Assembly (NCBI RefSeq): GCF_900156895.1
Contig: NZ_FTPD01000027.1
Coordinates: forward strand, 17,997 to 81,996
Source of the DNA: Mesorhizobium prunaredense
GTDB taxonomy: Bacteria > Pseudomonadota > Alphaproteobacteria > Rhizobiales > Rhizobiaceae
Direction: 5' to 3'
Length of the DNA: 64,000 nt
In this document: positions 42,271 to 50,840 of the stretch, piece after piece
How the letters are laid out: every line of letters begins with the position of its first letter
Position numbering within the stretch: position 1 is the stretch's first letter
Notes under the pieces: model-generated
What the model saw: the letters and a program-made list of their open reading frames with translations, nothing else
Databases searched by the model: none
Told to the model about the DNA's origin: nothing
Translations under genes and position numbers: made by a program

Positions 42271-43266
42271 TCAGTCGAGCTTCGGATTGAGCAGCGCGTC
42301 GATCTTCGGTTCTTTCATGTTGGCCTTGGTGACGAGGTTGGCGCCGGTGTCGACATTGGCCTCGACCTTCTCGCCCTTCGAGGCGGCGAGCGCCGTCTTG
42401 ATGCCGTCATAGCCCATCCGGTACGGGTCCTGGACGACGAGAGCCGAAATGACGCCGTCGTTGAGGAACTTGATCAGCTTCTCGTCGCTGTCGAAGCCGA
42501 CCAACCCGACCTTGCCGGCCAGGCTGTTCTCGGCGATCGCCTGACCGACGCCCTGCGCCATGATCAGGTTGGAGGCGAAGATGCCCTTGAGGTTCGGATT
42601 GGCGGTGATCAGGTCGGTCGCGATGTTGAGGCCGGTGGTGGCCTGGCCGTCGGCGTACTTGTCGGCGACAAGCTTGAGGCCGGGATATTTGGCGGCGAGC
42701 TGTTCCTTGAAGCCCTGGGCGCGCTGCTCGAGCGAGCCTGCGCCGGGAAGCGCGGTGATCAGGGCGACGTCGCCCTCGATTTTGCCGCCATTGGCTTCGC
42801 CGATCGCGGCCGCCAGCCCGTCAGCGGCGACGCGGCCGCCCTGGATATTGTCTGTGGTCAGGAACGAGGTGAAGGCCTTGGAGTCGGCGCCGGAATCGAT
42901 GCCGATGATCTTGACGTTGGTGGCTGCCTCGTCGATCGGCTTGCCGAGCGCCTTGGCCTCGGTCGGTGCGATGACCACGGCAGCCGGGTTGCCGGCGACG
43001 GCGTTTTCAAGGATCGAGATCTGGCCGTTGACGTCGGTCTCCGCCTGGGCGCCGAGTTCCGGCACGTTGACGCCGAGGTCCTTGCCGGCCTTGCGGGCGC
43101 CGGCAAGGACGATCTGCCAGTAGAAAGAGGTGGTGTCCTTGACGATGATCGGAATGGTTACGTCCGCCGCCGAAGACGGCGCCGAATGCATCACGCCGGC
43201 AAGCATCGAGGCGGCGGCGAGCGCCACGAATGCGCGGCGGTTGAGAATGCTGGTCACGAATTTCAT
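42271..43266 (-). CDS. Ribose-type sugar-binding periplasmic protein (Peripla_BP_4)
   Basis: This 331-residue protein has a signal peptide with a twin-arginine look (LNRRAFVALAAASMLAG, cleaved near SSAAD). The mature protein shows the RbsB fold: IPIIVKDTTSFYWQIVLAGARK, AVVIAPTEAKALGKPIDEA, KIIGIDSGADSKAFTSFLTTDN and VGLVGFDSDEKLIKFL. It opens the CUT2 importer operon. A 338-base upstream region contains two operator-like palindromes. Ligand probably a hexose or deoxyhexose processed by the adjacent dehydrogenases. Confidence 0.93.
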   Translation of the reverse strand: MKFVTSILNRRAFVALAAASMLAGVMHSAPSSAADVTIPIIVKDTTSFYWQIVLAGARKAGKDLGVNVPELGAQAETDVNGQISILENAVAGNPAAVVIAPTEAKALGKPIDEAATNVKIIGIDSGADSKAFTSFLTTDNIQGGRVAADGLAAAIGEANGGKIEGDVALITALPGAGSLEQRAQGFKEQLAAKYPGLKLVADKYADGQATTGLNIATDLITANPNLKGIFASNLIMAQGVGQAIAENSLAGKVGLVGFDSDEKLIKFLNDGVISALVVQDPYRMGYDGIKTALAASKGEKVEANVDTGANLVTKANMKEPKIDALLNPKLD

Positions 43267-43604
43267 TAGACTTCCTCCCTAAGTCGCCCGGTGAACGTAG
43301 CGGAAGCTCGGTTTGGATAGGCGCTGGCCAAACGGAACTTTATCAATAAAAAACATTTACCGCATTTTGATAGTGCATCGGTCCGGTCGACGCAAGCGGT
43401 GTTTCGTATCGTCCTCAGTACGCCTCGACTGGAAGGGAGTGCCGATCCTCATTGCCAAACCCCACAGTTCCTCTCTCCTGAAAAGCAATGGAATATTAAT
43501 TCCATATTTCAGTCAATATGGAATATTCATTCTTTTTTTAGGCGTAAGGTGGGGCGCCTCCTGATCGCACCGTCCGCCGTTCAAACGGCGAAGGCAGCAG
43601 CGCA
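43267..43604. other. Regulatory gap between the ribose-type operon and the aldo/keto reductase gene
   Basis: This 338-base stretch has no credible gene; short open frames in it lack any family features. It is unusually AT-rich around 43480-43540, where two related palindromes lie. It is the upstream region of the ribose-type importer operon. Confidence 0.55.
43488..43532. promoter_or_regulatory. Two related ATGGAAT palindromes, 30 bases apart
   Basis: ATGGAAT-ATTA-ATTCCAT (43488-43505) is a perfect inverted repeat. ATGGAATATTCATTC (43518-43532) is a partial second copy starting exactly 30 bases later, about three helical turns. The form resembles IclR-type sites (TGGAAAT-N-ATTTCCA in E. coli). 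They lie about 220 bases before the importer start codon. Confidence 0.5.
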
Positions 43605-44603
43605 TCAGCCAAGTTTCTGAACGACCGTGTAGGGATCATATTTGGCGAATTCTATTTCGGGCACCTGTATGTCGAGCAGTTGCAGATTTCGTTCCAGATT
43701 GGCCGGCTTGGCGGTGCCCGTCAGCACAGAAGCCACCACAGGCTCGTGCAGCGGGAACTGGAACGCCGCCGCGGCAAGCGGGTAGCCGCCCTCGGCGGCG
43801 ATTTTTTCCATGGCGCCGACGCGGTCGAGAATGTCCTCGGTGGCCGGCAGGTAGTCGAAATGCGCACCCGGCACCAGGCCGGTCGCCAGGATGCCCGAGT
43901 TGAAGACGCCACCGATGATCAGCGAGGTCTGCCGTTGCCGGCAAAGCGGCAGCAATTCGGCTTCGGCGGTGCGGTCGAGCAGCGAATAGCGGCTGGCGAG
44001 CAGGATGCAGTCGAGCGGCGCCTGGCGCAGCACATCGAGACAGATCTGAACCTCGTTGACGCCAAGGCCGTAGGCGGAAATGACCCTGGACGATTTCAGC
44101 TCTTCCAGCGCCTTCAGCCCGCCATCCATAAACTGGCGGAAATGCTGCTTCGTTTTCTCGACGCCATGCGTGTAGACGCCGATGTCGTGGACGAACAGGA
44201 TGTCGATTCGATTGAGGCCAAGCCGCGCATAGCTGAACTCGACCGAGCGCATGATGCCGTCGTAGGAATAGTCGTAGTCGGGCGCAAAGGGCAGTGGATC
44301 GACATAGGAATGGTCCGGAATCCGGTCTTCCGGCACCGGCCGCAACAGGCGCCCGACCTTGGTCGACAGCACGTAGGTGTCCCGCGGCTTGTCGCGCAGG
44401 AAATCGCCGAAGCGGCGTTCCGAAAGGCCGAAGCCGTAGAAGGGCGCGGTATCGAAATAGCGCAGGCCGGCATCCCAGGCGAACTGCAGCGTCTGTATCG
44501 CCGTCTCGCGCGGGCAGGCTCGGTAGAGCCCGCCGACCGCCGCGCCGCCGAAGCTGACCTCGGTTATTTCCAGCGCGGTGCTGCCGACACGGCGTTTCTT
44601 CAT
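43605..44603 (-). CDS. Aldo/keto reductase, fucose/galactose or pyridoxal dehydrogenase type
   Basis: This 332-residue AKR barrel starts at the ATG at 44603; the longer frame to 45377 is shadow of the dehydratase. Catalytic residues are visible: aspartate and tyrosine in RYFDTAPFYGFGLSERRFG, lysine in YVLSTKVGRLLRP and histidine in DILFVHDIGVYTHG. This GFGLSE subgroup includes D-threo-aldose (L-fucose) 1-dehydrogenases and pyridoxal 4-dehydrogenase. It lies 62 bases after a UxaA-family dehydratase. Together they suggest oxidation of a sugar to a lactone and later dehydration of the acid. Confidence 0.88.
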   Translation of the reverse strand: MKKRRVGSTALEITEVSFGGAAVGGLYRACPRETAIQTLQFAWDAGLRYFDTAPFYGFGLSERRFGDFLRDKPRDTYVLSTKVGRLLRPVPEDRIPDHSYVDPLPFAPDYDYSYDGIMRSVEFSYARLGLNRIDILFVHDIGVYTHGVEKTKQHFRQFMDGGLKALEELKSSRVISAYGLGVNEVQICLDVLRQAPLDCILLASRYSLLDRTAEAELLPLCRQRQTSLIIGGVFNSGILATGLVPGAHFDYLPATEDILDRVGAMEKIAAEGGYPLAAAAFQFPLHEPVVASVLTGTAKPANLERNLQLLDIQVPEIEFAKYDPYTVVQKLG

Positions 44604-44665
44604 GCAAAGCCTCCCACCAGCCGTTGTTCCGGCCTGTCCGTTGTCGTTGTCGGTTGGCGGTCGGG

Positions 44666-46171
44666 CTAGAGCGTCGCTCCGAGGTGCCAGGGCACGAACT
44701 CGTTGTCGCCGTAGCCGAACTCCTCGCTCTTGGTCTTGCGGCCGGAAGCCGTCTCGACGATCAGCTCGAAAATCTCGCGGCCCATGCCGGCAATGGTCTT
44801 TTCGCCCGAGGCGATGACGCCGCAATTCACGTCCATGTCCTCTTCCATCGTGTGGTACATGGTCGAGTTGCTGGCGACCTTGATCGACGGTGTCGGCCGG
44901 CAGCCGAAGCAGGAACCGCGGCCGGTGGTGAAGACGATGACGTTGGCGCCGCCCGCCACCTGGCCGGTGGCGGAAACCGGGTCGTAGCCGGGCGTGTCCA
45001 TGAACACCAAGCCGTGTCCGCTGACCTTCTCGGCATAGCCGAAGACGCCGTTGAGCGGCGTCTGGCCGCCCTTGGCGACGGCGCCAAGCGACTTCTCCAA
45101 AATGGTGGTCAGGCCGCCGCGCTTGTTGCCGGGCGAAGGATTGTTGTCGATGGAGGCGCCATGCTTGGCAACATGGTCCTCCCACCACTTTACATAGCCG
45201 TCGAGCTTGGCGGCGATCTCCGGGGTCGCCGCACGATAGGCCAGCAGATGCTCGGCGCCGTAGATTTCCGTCGTCTCGGAGAGGATGCCGATGCCGCCGA
45301 CGCCGGCCAGGATGTCGACGGCGGCGCCCAGCGCAGGATTGGCGGTGATGCCGGACATGCCGTCGGAGCCGCCGCATTGCAGGCCGACGACGATCTCGCT
45401 GACCGGAATCGGCTCACGCTCAAGCTTGCCGATCTCCTCTGATATCTCGGCCAGCACGACCAACGCCTTCTCGACAGATTTGCGCGAGCCGCCGGCTTCC
45501 TGGATGTTGAAATGGCGTTTCCCCGCGGCGACGCCCTTCTGGCCATAGAGGGTGAGCTGGTTGACCTCGCAGCCGAGACCGACCATCAGCACACCGCCAA
45601 AATTCGGGTGACGGGCATAGCCGGCAAGCGTGCGGTGCAGCACCATCATGCCGTCGCCGGTGGCGCTCATGCCGCAGCCCTGGCCGTGAACGATGGGAAC
45701 GAAGCCGTCGATCCCCGGATATCTGGGCAGCAGCCTGCGGTTCGCCTCGTCGGCGATGGCGTGGCAAACGGTGGCCGAGCAATTGACGCTGGCGAGAATG
45801 CCGATGAAGTTGCGCGTGCCGGCACGGCCGTCAGCGCGGCGGTAGCCCATGAAGGTGCTGGCGCGATCGGCCTCTGTGGCGTGCACGGCCTCGCTCGGCG
45901 GCACCACCGGCAAACGACCGGATTCGAAGACCAGATTGTGCGAATGGACATGCTCGCCGGGCGCAATGGCTTCAGTGGCGCGGCCGATCGCCTGGGCGTA
46001 TTTGACCACGGCCTCGCCGGCGGCAATCGGCTTGATCGCCACCTTGTGGCCGGGTTCGATCAGCGCCTTGGCAACGGCGCCGCCCGGCAGCACCGCACCG
46101 ATCTCGATGCGGCCGTTGGCGACCGCGACATTGTCGGCGGGGGACAGAAGAATGCTGTTTGCGGCGTTCAC
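44666..46171 (-). CDS. UxaA-family altronate/galactarate-type dehydratase
   Basis: This 501-residue protein begins at a GTG at 46171, eight bases after AGGAA; a TTG at 46204 without a ribosome site is less likely. The N-terminal SAF domain (about 1-90) is followed by the UxaA catalytic region: GYRRADGRAGTRNFIGILASV, NCSATVCHAIADEANRR, HGQGCGMSATGDGM and later GLQCGGSDGMSGITANPA. The conserved cysteines probably hold iron. UxaA enzymes dehydrate altronate or similar hexonates to 2-keto-3-deoxy acids. It is divergent from a GntR regulator and upstream of the aldo/keto reductase. Confidence 0.92.
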   Translation of the reverse strand: MNAANSILLSPADNVAVANGRIEIGAVLPGGAVAKALIEPGHKVAIKPIAAGEAVVKYAQAIGRATEAIAPGEHVHSHNLVFESGRLPVVPPSEAVHATEADRASTFMGYRRADGRAGTRNFIGILASVNCSATVCHAIADEANRRLLPRYPGIDGFVPIVHGQGCGMSATGDGMMVLHRTLAGYARHPNFGGVLMVGLGCEVNQLTLYGQKGVAAGKRHFNIQEAGGSRKSVEKALVVLAEISEEIGKLEREPIPVSEIVVGLQCGGSDGMSGITANPALGAAVDILAGVGGIGILSETTEIYGAEHLLAYRAATPEIAAKLDGYVKWWEDHVAKHGASIDNNPSPGNKRGGLTTILEKSLGAVAKGGQTPLNGVFGYAEKVSGHGLVFMDTPGYDPVSATGQVAGGANVIVFTTGRGSCFGCRPTPSIKVASNSTMYHTMEEDMDVNCGVIASGEKTIAGMGREIFELIVETASGRKTKSEEFGYGDNEFVPWHLGATL

Positions 46172-46219
46172 GGGCAGTTTCCTGGGTGTTCCTGGGATCG
46201 GCAAGCGATTGACACGCGC

Positions 46220-46277
46220 CTGTTAACAGTTAATGTCTTTTATCGTGAAAAAACAGTTTTGCGTCAATTGTTTTTTC
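46220..46277. promoter_or_regulatory. Two palindromes in the dehydratase/GntR divergent region
   Basis: CTGTTAACAG (46220-46229) is a perfect 10-bp palindrome. GAAAAAACA (46247-46255) and TGTTTTTTC (46269-46277) form a second inverted repeat with a 13-base spacer. Both lie between the UxaA-type gene and the divergent double-winged-helix GntR gene and are candidate operators. Confidence 0.5.
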
Positions 46278-46437
46278 ATGACGAAGCCGCGCGTTCTTGT
46301 GGATGCGCAGAGGACCGCACACTGGAACCAGGCCTGACTTCCGAAAAGCGATTCCGCTTCCCGGGAGCCTGCCTAGAGCATCTGTATATCGCGCTTCAAG
46401 CCGGCCGCCGCAAGCGCCGGTGCGCAACGGGGCAGGG

Positions 46438-47331
46438 ATGTCGAAGAGCAACAACGTCTACAAGGACGCCTACAATCGCGGTTTGCGGCTGCTCGACGAA
46501 ACGAAAAGCCTGCCGTCGGAGCCCGAGCTGGGCGCCCTGCTTGGCGTCAGCCGCACGACCATCCGCACCATCCTTGCGCGCATGGAGGAGACGGGGCTGA
46601 TCGCCTGGAACAAGCGCAGCAAGACGGTTTTGCGCGTGCCGCGGCCGGACGACTTTTTTCCCGAGGAAGAAACCGACACGCTGTCGCAGATCATCGAGCG
46701 CTCCTTCATGCGGCGGCTGCTTGCCGGCGGTGCTGAGCCCGGCATGCAGATCAACGAACTCGAGCTGGCGCGCGAGATCGGCGTCGGCACCACCAGCGTG
46801 CGCGAATTCCTGATCCGCTTCTCCCGCTTCGGGCTGATCGAGAAGCGCCGCAACAGCCACTGGGTGCTGAAAGGTTTTACCCGCGCTTTCGCACTGGAAC
46901 TGACCGAAATCCGCGAGATGTTCGAACTGCGCTCGGCCGCCGCCTTCGCCGCCCTGCCGGAAGACAGCCTGGTGTGGGCCGACCTCGGCCTGCTGGAGGA
47001 CGAGCATCGCCTGCTGGCGCGCGAGATCGCCACGCGCTTCAACGAATTCTCGGAGCTCGACGAGCGCTTTCACCGGCTGATCCACCGCGCGTCGCACAAT
47101 CGCTTCATCGTCGATTTCTACGACGTCATCGCCATGATCTTCCACTACCACTATCAGTGGAACAAGGCGCAGGAGCGCGAGCGCAACGAAGTGGCGGTCG
47201 CGGAACACCTGGCCTATATAGACGCGCTCAAATCGCGCGATCTCGGCAAGGTCGACGCCGCCTGCCGCAAGCATCTGAAATCGGCGCGCAATACGCTGTT
47301 GACCTCGATCCCAGAGGGCCAGCAACCATAG
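46438..47331 (+). CDS. FCD-type GntR regulator with an extra N-terminal winged helix
   Basis: This 297-residue regulator starts at the ATG at 46438 after GGGGCAGGG; the longer frame to 46297 runs through the promoter. It appears to have two winged-helix domains. The first, about 10-62, has LPSEPELGALLGVSRTTIRT, then ILARMEETGLIAW. The second, about 80-145, has INELELAREIGVGTTSVREF, then LIRFSRFGLIEKRRNSHW. A C-terminal FCD-type domain follows (FNEFSELDERFHRLIH, HYQWNKAQERERNEVAVAEH). Normal GntR proteins have one such DNA-binding domain. It is divergent from the dehydratase gene and probably controls the dehydratase, reductase and possibly the importer operon. Confidence 0.85.
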   Translation: MSKSNNVYKDAYNRGLRLLDETKSLPSEPELGALLGVSRTTIRTILARMEETGLIAWNKRSKTVLRVPRPDDFFPEEETDTLSQIIERSFMRRLLAGGAEPGMQINELELAREIGVGTTSVREFLIRFSRFGLIEKRRNSHWVLKGFTRAFALELTEIREMFELRSAAAFAALPEDSLVWADLGLLEDEHRLLAREIATRFNEFSELDERFHRLIHRASHNRFIVDFYDVIAMIFHYHYQWNKAQERERNEVAVAEHLAYIDALKSRDLGKVDAACRKHLKSARNTLLTSIPEGQQP

Positions 47332-47433
47332 CGAGCTTAAAAGCGCCGCGTTGCCGCAGTGGTAATTTGGCGATTTTCCACCTGCTGAGCCCGTGCTAGA
47401 TATCTGGCCGTTGCTGCGTAAAGAGGCAGGTCT

Positions 47434-47814
47434 TTGAACATCCGGCGGAGACGATGGAGCATGCCGGCCGCGTTCGCCGCGGCTTATTTGCTCGTGCTCC
47501 AGTCAGTGCTTGGCGCATTCGCCTTCGGCATCGGGCCGGATGCTTCGCAACGGGACGCTTTCGGCAACGTCATCTGCACCCAGCAGGGCGCGGCCCAGCG
47601 TCCCGGCGACCCGCACCAGCAGCACATGCCGGCCTGCTGCGTGCCTGGCTGCGGCGTGGCCTCGGCTGTCTACGCGCCGCCGCCCGCCGCCGCCACGCTG
47701 TCCAGCAATTTTTCCGTCGAAACCGTTGCGTTTGTGCTGCCGGCGTTCAGGTATCTCGACTTTGCCCGCGACCGCTCTCCGTCGAATCCGCGCGCGCCTC
47801 CGGTGACGGCCTGA
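47434..47814 (+). CDS. DUF2946-like small secreted protein of a copper operon
   Basis: This 126-residue protein uses a TTG at 47434 (eight bases after GAGGCAGG) or an ATG at 47461. It has an arginine-rich N-terminus and one hydrophobic helix (AAYLLVLQSVLGAFAFGIG). A histidine- and cysteine-rich centre follows (HQQHMPACCVPGCGVAS), a likely copper-binding site typical of DUF2946. The C-terminus is proline-rich. It leads a set of four plus-strand genes for extracytoplasmic copper handling. Family assignment is moderate; the role in copper is inferred from the motif and neighbours. Confidence 0.72.
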   Translation: MNIRRRRWSMPAAFAAAYLLVLQSVLGAFAFGIGPDASQRDAFGNVICTQQGAAQRPGDPHQQHMPACCVPGCGVASAVYAPPPAAATLSSNFSVETVAFVLPAFRYLDFARDRSPSNPRAPPVTA

Positions 47815-47918
47815 TCCGTCCCAGTTCGCCTTGCGGAATTTTTCGCGGGCGAATTCGTTCAACATCGAAACTGTTCGCGACCGGCCGACGGCGCGATTTC
47901 TCAGTTCCTGGAGCTATC

Positions 47919-48458
47919 ATGTCTCACACTTTTCGCGCGCGGCTCGGCCGCAACAGCCGCTTCCTGCGCAGCTTCGAGGAGCGACTCGGCGTCACCGTAC
48001 TCCTCCTCGCCCTGCTGTTCGTCAGCGCCCAGGCCGTTTTCGCGCATGAGTTCAGGGTTGGCGACCTCGAGATCGTGCATCCCTGGTCGCGCGCCACGCC
48101 ACCCGGCGCCAAAGTCGCCGGCGGCTACTTCACCGTGACCAACACCGGCAGTTCGCCGGATCGGCTGCTGTCGATCTCCTCCGATGTGTCGGACAGGGCC
48201 GAACTGCACGAAATGGGTGTCAAGGACGGCGTCATGACCATGCGGCCGGTCAGCGGCGGCCTCGAAGTCCCGGCCGGCGGCAAGGTCGCGCTGGCTTCCG
48301 GCGGTTATCACTTGATGTTTATCGGTCTCAAGCGTCAGCCCAAACAAGGCGAGACGTTTTCCGCTGCGCTGACCTTCGAAAAGGCTGGCACGGTCACCGT
48401 CGAGTTCGCGGTGGAAGGCATGGGCGAAACGGGCGGCATGCACGACCATGCCAATTGA
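47919..48458 (+). CDS. Periplasmic copper chaperone PCuAC
   Basis: This 179-residue protein starts at the ATG at 47919. A long N-terminus carries a signal or anchor helix (VTVLLLALLFVSAQAVFA). The mature domain shows the PCuA(C) copper site H-x-M ... M ... H-x-M: ELHEMGVKDGVMTMRPV and SGGYHLMFIGL. A His-rich tail (GGMHDHAN) ends the protein. PCuAC delivers Cu(I) to cytochrome oxidase CuA sites, usually with Sco. The following YcnI-like and CopC-CopD genes support a copper uptake and delivery operon. Confidence 0.92.
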   Translation: MSHTFRARLGRNSRFLRSFEERLGVTVLLLALLFVSAQAVFAHEFRVGDLEIVHPWSRATPPGAKVAGGYFTVTNTGSSPDRLLSISSDVSDRAELHEMGVKDGVMTMRPVSGGLEVPAGGKVALASGGYHLMFIGLKRQPKQGETFSAALTFEKAGTVTVEFAVEGMGETGGMHDHAN

Positions 48459-48497
48459 TCCGGCCAGATCCGCACAATTCAAACTCGAGGAACCATC

Positions 48498-49016
48498 ATG
48501 AACAGCTATCTTCTGTCGGCCGGCGCGTTTTTCGTCCTGGGGACAAGTGCTGCCTTTGCCCACATTACCCTGGAAGCGCAGGAGGCGGCGGTCGGGTCGA
48601 CCTACAAGGCCATCCTGCGCGTGCCGCATGGCTGTGAAGGCAAGGCGACGACCGCGGTGCGCGTGCAGATCCCCGAGGGCGTGATTTCAGTGAAGCCGAT
48701 GCCGAAAGCCGGCTGGACGCTGCAGGTCAAGAACGGCAGATACGAGAAATCCTACCAGCTCCATGGTCAAGAGGTGTCTAGCGGCGTCAAGGAAGTCAAC
48801 TGGAGCGGCGGCAGCCTGCCGGACGAATTCTACGACGAATTCGTCTTCCGCGGCACACTGGCGGCGGATCTGCCGGTGGGCCAAACGCTCTACTTCCCGG
48901 TGGTGCAGGAATGCGACGGCGCCGCCGAACGCTGGATCGAGATTCCAGCGGCCGGCCAGGATGAGGACGCGCTGGAATATCCGGCGCCCGGCCTCAAGCT
49001 TGCGCCGAAGCAATGA
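48498..49016 (+). CDS. YcnI-like DUF1775 copper-binding protein
   Basis: This 172-residue exported protein has a signal peptide (MNSYLLSAGAFFVLGTSAAF) cleaved at AFA-HITLEA. That leaves an N-terminal histidine, the copper brace position of the YcnI family. The partner residues are a glutamate in HITLEAQE and a tryptophan in KEVNWSGGSLPDEFYDEF. Later, YFPVVQECDGAAERWIEIP is typical. It is 39 bases after PCuAC. The protein probably binds Cu(II) and hands it to the CopC-CopD membrane protein downstream. Confidence 0.9.
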   Translation: MNSYLLSAGAFFVLGTSAAFAHITLEAQEAAVGSTYKAILRVPHGCEGKATTAVRVQIPEGVISVKPMPKAGWTLQVKNGRYEKSYQLHGQEVSSGVKEVNWSGGSLPDEFYDEFVFRGTLAADLPVGQTLYFPVVQECDGAAERWIEIPAAGQDEDALEYPAPGLKLAPKQ

Positions 49017-49023
49017 TTTTTTG

Positions 49024-49060
49024 GCGGCGCGCCTTGTTCGAAAGAGCGCGCCGCTGTTTT
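49024..49060 (+). terminator. Terminator-like hairpin just before copCD
   Basis: GCGGCGCGC (49024-49032) pairs with GCGCGCCGC (49046-49054) and is followed by TGTTTT. It sits eight bases after the YcnI-like stop and 11 bases before the CopC-CopD start, so it could attenuate copCD relative to the two chaperones. Confidence 0.6.
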
Positions 49061-49071
49061 GTGGCAGTGAC

Positions 49072-50697
49072 ATGAGTGCTGCATCCCTGCTGCGAACGGT
49101 CTGCACAACCGGCCGACCTGCGATCTGCCTGCTGGCTGCGATCGTGCTGCTTGCCGCCATTGCCGCGCCGGGCCAGGCCTTCGCCCACGCGGCGCTGGTC
49201 ACAACCGAGCCGACGGACGGCGCCGTGCTGGCGCAGAGCCCCGCGCAGTTCTCGCTGACCTTCAGCGAGCCGGTGTCACCGCTGATGCTGACCTTGGTGC
49301 GGCCTGATGGAACGCCGGTTCCGCTGGCGTCGTTTCGGCTCAATGCCCAGACGCTCGACGTCGACAATCCGCAACGGCTCGGATCCGGCACGCATGTGCT
49401 CAGCTGGCGGGTGATCTCCGCCGATGGCCATCCGGTCGGCGGCTCGGTGCTGTTTTCGATCGGCGCGCCGAGTGCGGCGCCGGCCGTCTCCGAAGCTGTC
49501 GACCGGGGTCTGAGGTCGGCAATCTGGATCGGCAAGGTCTTTCTCTACGTCGGCCTGTTTCTCGGCGTCGGCGGCGCCTTTGCCATCGCCTGGCTGGCGA
49601 AGAGCGGGCGTTCCGGCCGGCGCTTCGTCATCGCCGCGATCCTGTGCGGCCTCGTCGCAGTGCCGTTGTCGCTCGGCTTGCAGGGACTGGACGCGCTCGG
49701 CGCACCGTTCGTCCAGCTGGCGCAGCCTGGCATCTGGCAGGCCGGGCTCGCCACCAGCTTCGGGTGGACAGTGCTGGTCGCGCTGGTGGCGCTCGGGCTT
49801 GGCCTGCTGTCGCTGGTCGGGCCGCGCGGCGGCGCAAAGTTGCTTGCCTTTGCCGGCTTGGCCGGTGTCGGCGCCGCCCTCGCCGCCAGCGGGCATGCAA
49901 GTGTCGCCGAACCGCAATGGCTGACAAGGCCGATGGTGTTTCTGCACGGCGCCGGCATTGCATTCTGGGCCGGGGCGCTGGCGCCGCTCGGTCTCGCAAT
50001 GCGGCGGAAGCCGGCCGAGGCCACGCCTTTCCTGCGTCGGTTTTCCCAGGCGATCCTGCCTGTCGTGGCCGTGCTTGCGGCCACCGGATTCGTGCTGGCT
50101 GTCATCCAGGTGCAGGCGCCCGCAGCTTTGCTCGAGACTGCCTATGGCCGGCTGCTGCTGGTCAAGCTGGCGCTGCTGTTGTTTCTGTTTGCTCTGGCCG
50201 CCATCAACCGCTGGAAGCTGACCGGTCCGGCGGAAGCGGGAGAGGCGGAAGTAAAGAGGAGGCTGGTCCGCTCGATCGGCATTGAGATGCTGATCGTTCT
50301 GGCGATATTCGGCGTTGCCGCCGGCTGGCGCTTCACGCCGCCGCCACGCGCCCTGGCGATCGCAGCGGCGCAGCCGGCTTCGGTGCATATCCACACGCCG
50401 AAGGCGATGGCCGACCTCAGCATCACGCCCGGCCATGTTGGACCGGTTGCCGCCTCGATCGTCATCATGACCGGGGATTTCGGCCCGCTCGATGCTGAGC
50501 AAGTGACGCTGGTGCTGTCAAAACCCGACTCCGGCATCGAGCCGATCAAGCGCGCGGCGACAAAGCGCGGCGACGGCACTTGGCGCGTCGACGATCTCGT
50601 CGTCCCGGTTCCCGGCCGATGGACGGCACGGCTCGATATTCTCGTCTCGGACTTCGAGATCGTGAAGATAGAGGCGCCGATCGACATCAGACCGTGA
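49072..50697 (+). CDS. CopC-CopD fusion, copper resistance/uptake membrane protein
   Basis: This 541-residue protein starts at the ATG at 49072; the longer frame to 48763 is shadow of the preceding gene. A signal peptide (about 1-39) is cleaved to expose the CopC N-terminal histidine (AFA-HAALVTTEPTDG). The CopC domain runs to about 135, ending SWRVISADGHPVGGSVLF with the second copper histidine. An eight-helix CopD domain follows (about 150-430), with VFLHGAGIAFWAGALAPL. A C-terminal soluble domain (about 440-541), FixH/YtkA-like in style, ends the protein. It probably imports copper for cuproenzyme assembly. Confidence 0.92.
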   Translation: MSAASLLRTVCTTGRPAICLLAAIVLLAAIAAPGQAFAHAALVTTEPTDGAVLAQSPAQFSLTFSEPVSPLMLTLVRPDGTPVPLASFRLNAQTLDVDNPQRLGSGTHVLSWRVISADGHPVGGSVLFSIGAPSAAPAVSEAVDRGLRSAIWIGKVFLYVGLFLGVGGAFAIAWLAKSGRSGRRFVIAAILCGLVAVPLSLGLQGLDALGAPFVQLAQPGIWQAGLATSFGWTVLVALVALGLGLLSLVGPRGGAKLLAFAGLAGVGAALAASGHASVAEPQWLTRPMVFLHGAGIAFWAGALAPLGLAMRRKPAEATPFLRRFSQAILPVVAVLAATGFVLAVIQVQAPAALLETAYGRLLLVKLALLLFLFALAAINRWKLTGPAEAGEAEVKRRLVRSIGIEMLIVLAIFGVAAGWRFTPPPRALAIAAAQPASVHIHTPKAMADLSITPGHVGPVAASIVIMTGDFGPLDAEQVTLVLSKPDSGIEPIKRAATKRGDGTWRVDDLVVPVPGRWTARLDILVSDFEIVKIEAPIDIRP

Positions 50698-50840
50698 GGA
50701 CAAGCTGCAACACAATTCGGCGAGTGCGGTTGACGCGGCCCTGAAGGCCCGTCAATCATCCCGGCAAGAATGGCATCCCGACAGAATGATAATCGCCGCA
50801 AATCGCGGCCAGACAAAAGATCCAACGCAGGGAAGAAACG

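Noticed and set aside
40550..42412. A 620-residue plus-strand open frame
   Set aside because: It mirrors the RbsA-type ATPase on the other strand and shows only antisense-type composition.
43313..43564. A possible 83-residue gene upstream of the ribose-type operon
   Set aside because: No ribosome site or family features; it overlaps the paired operator-like palindromes.
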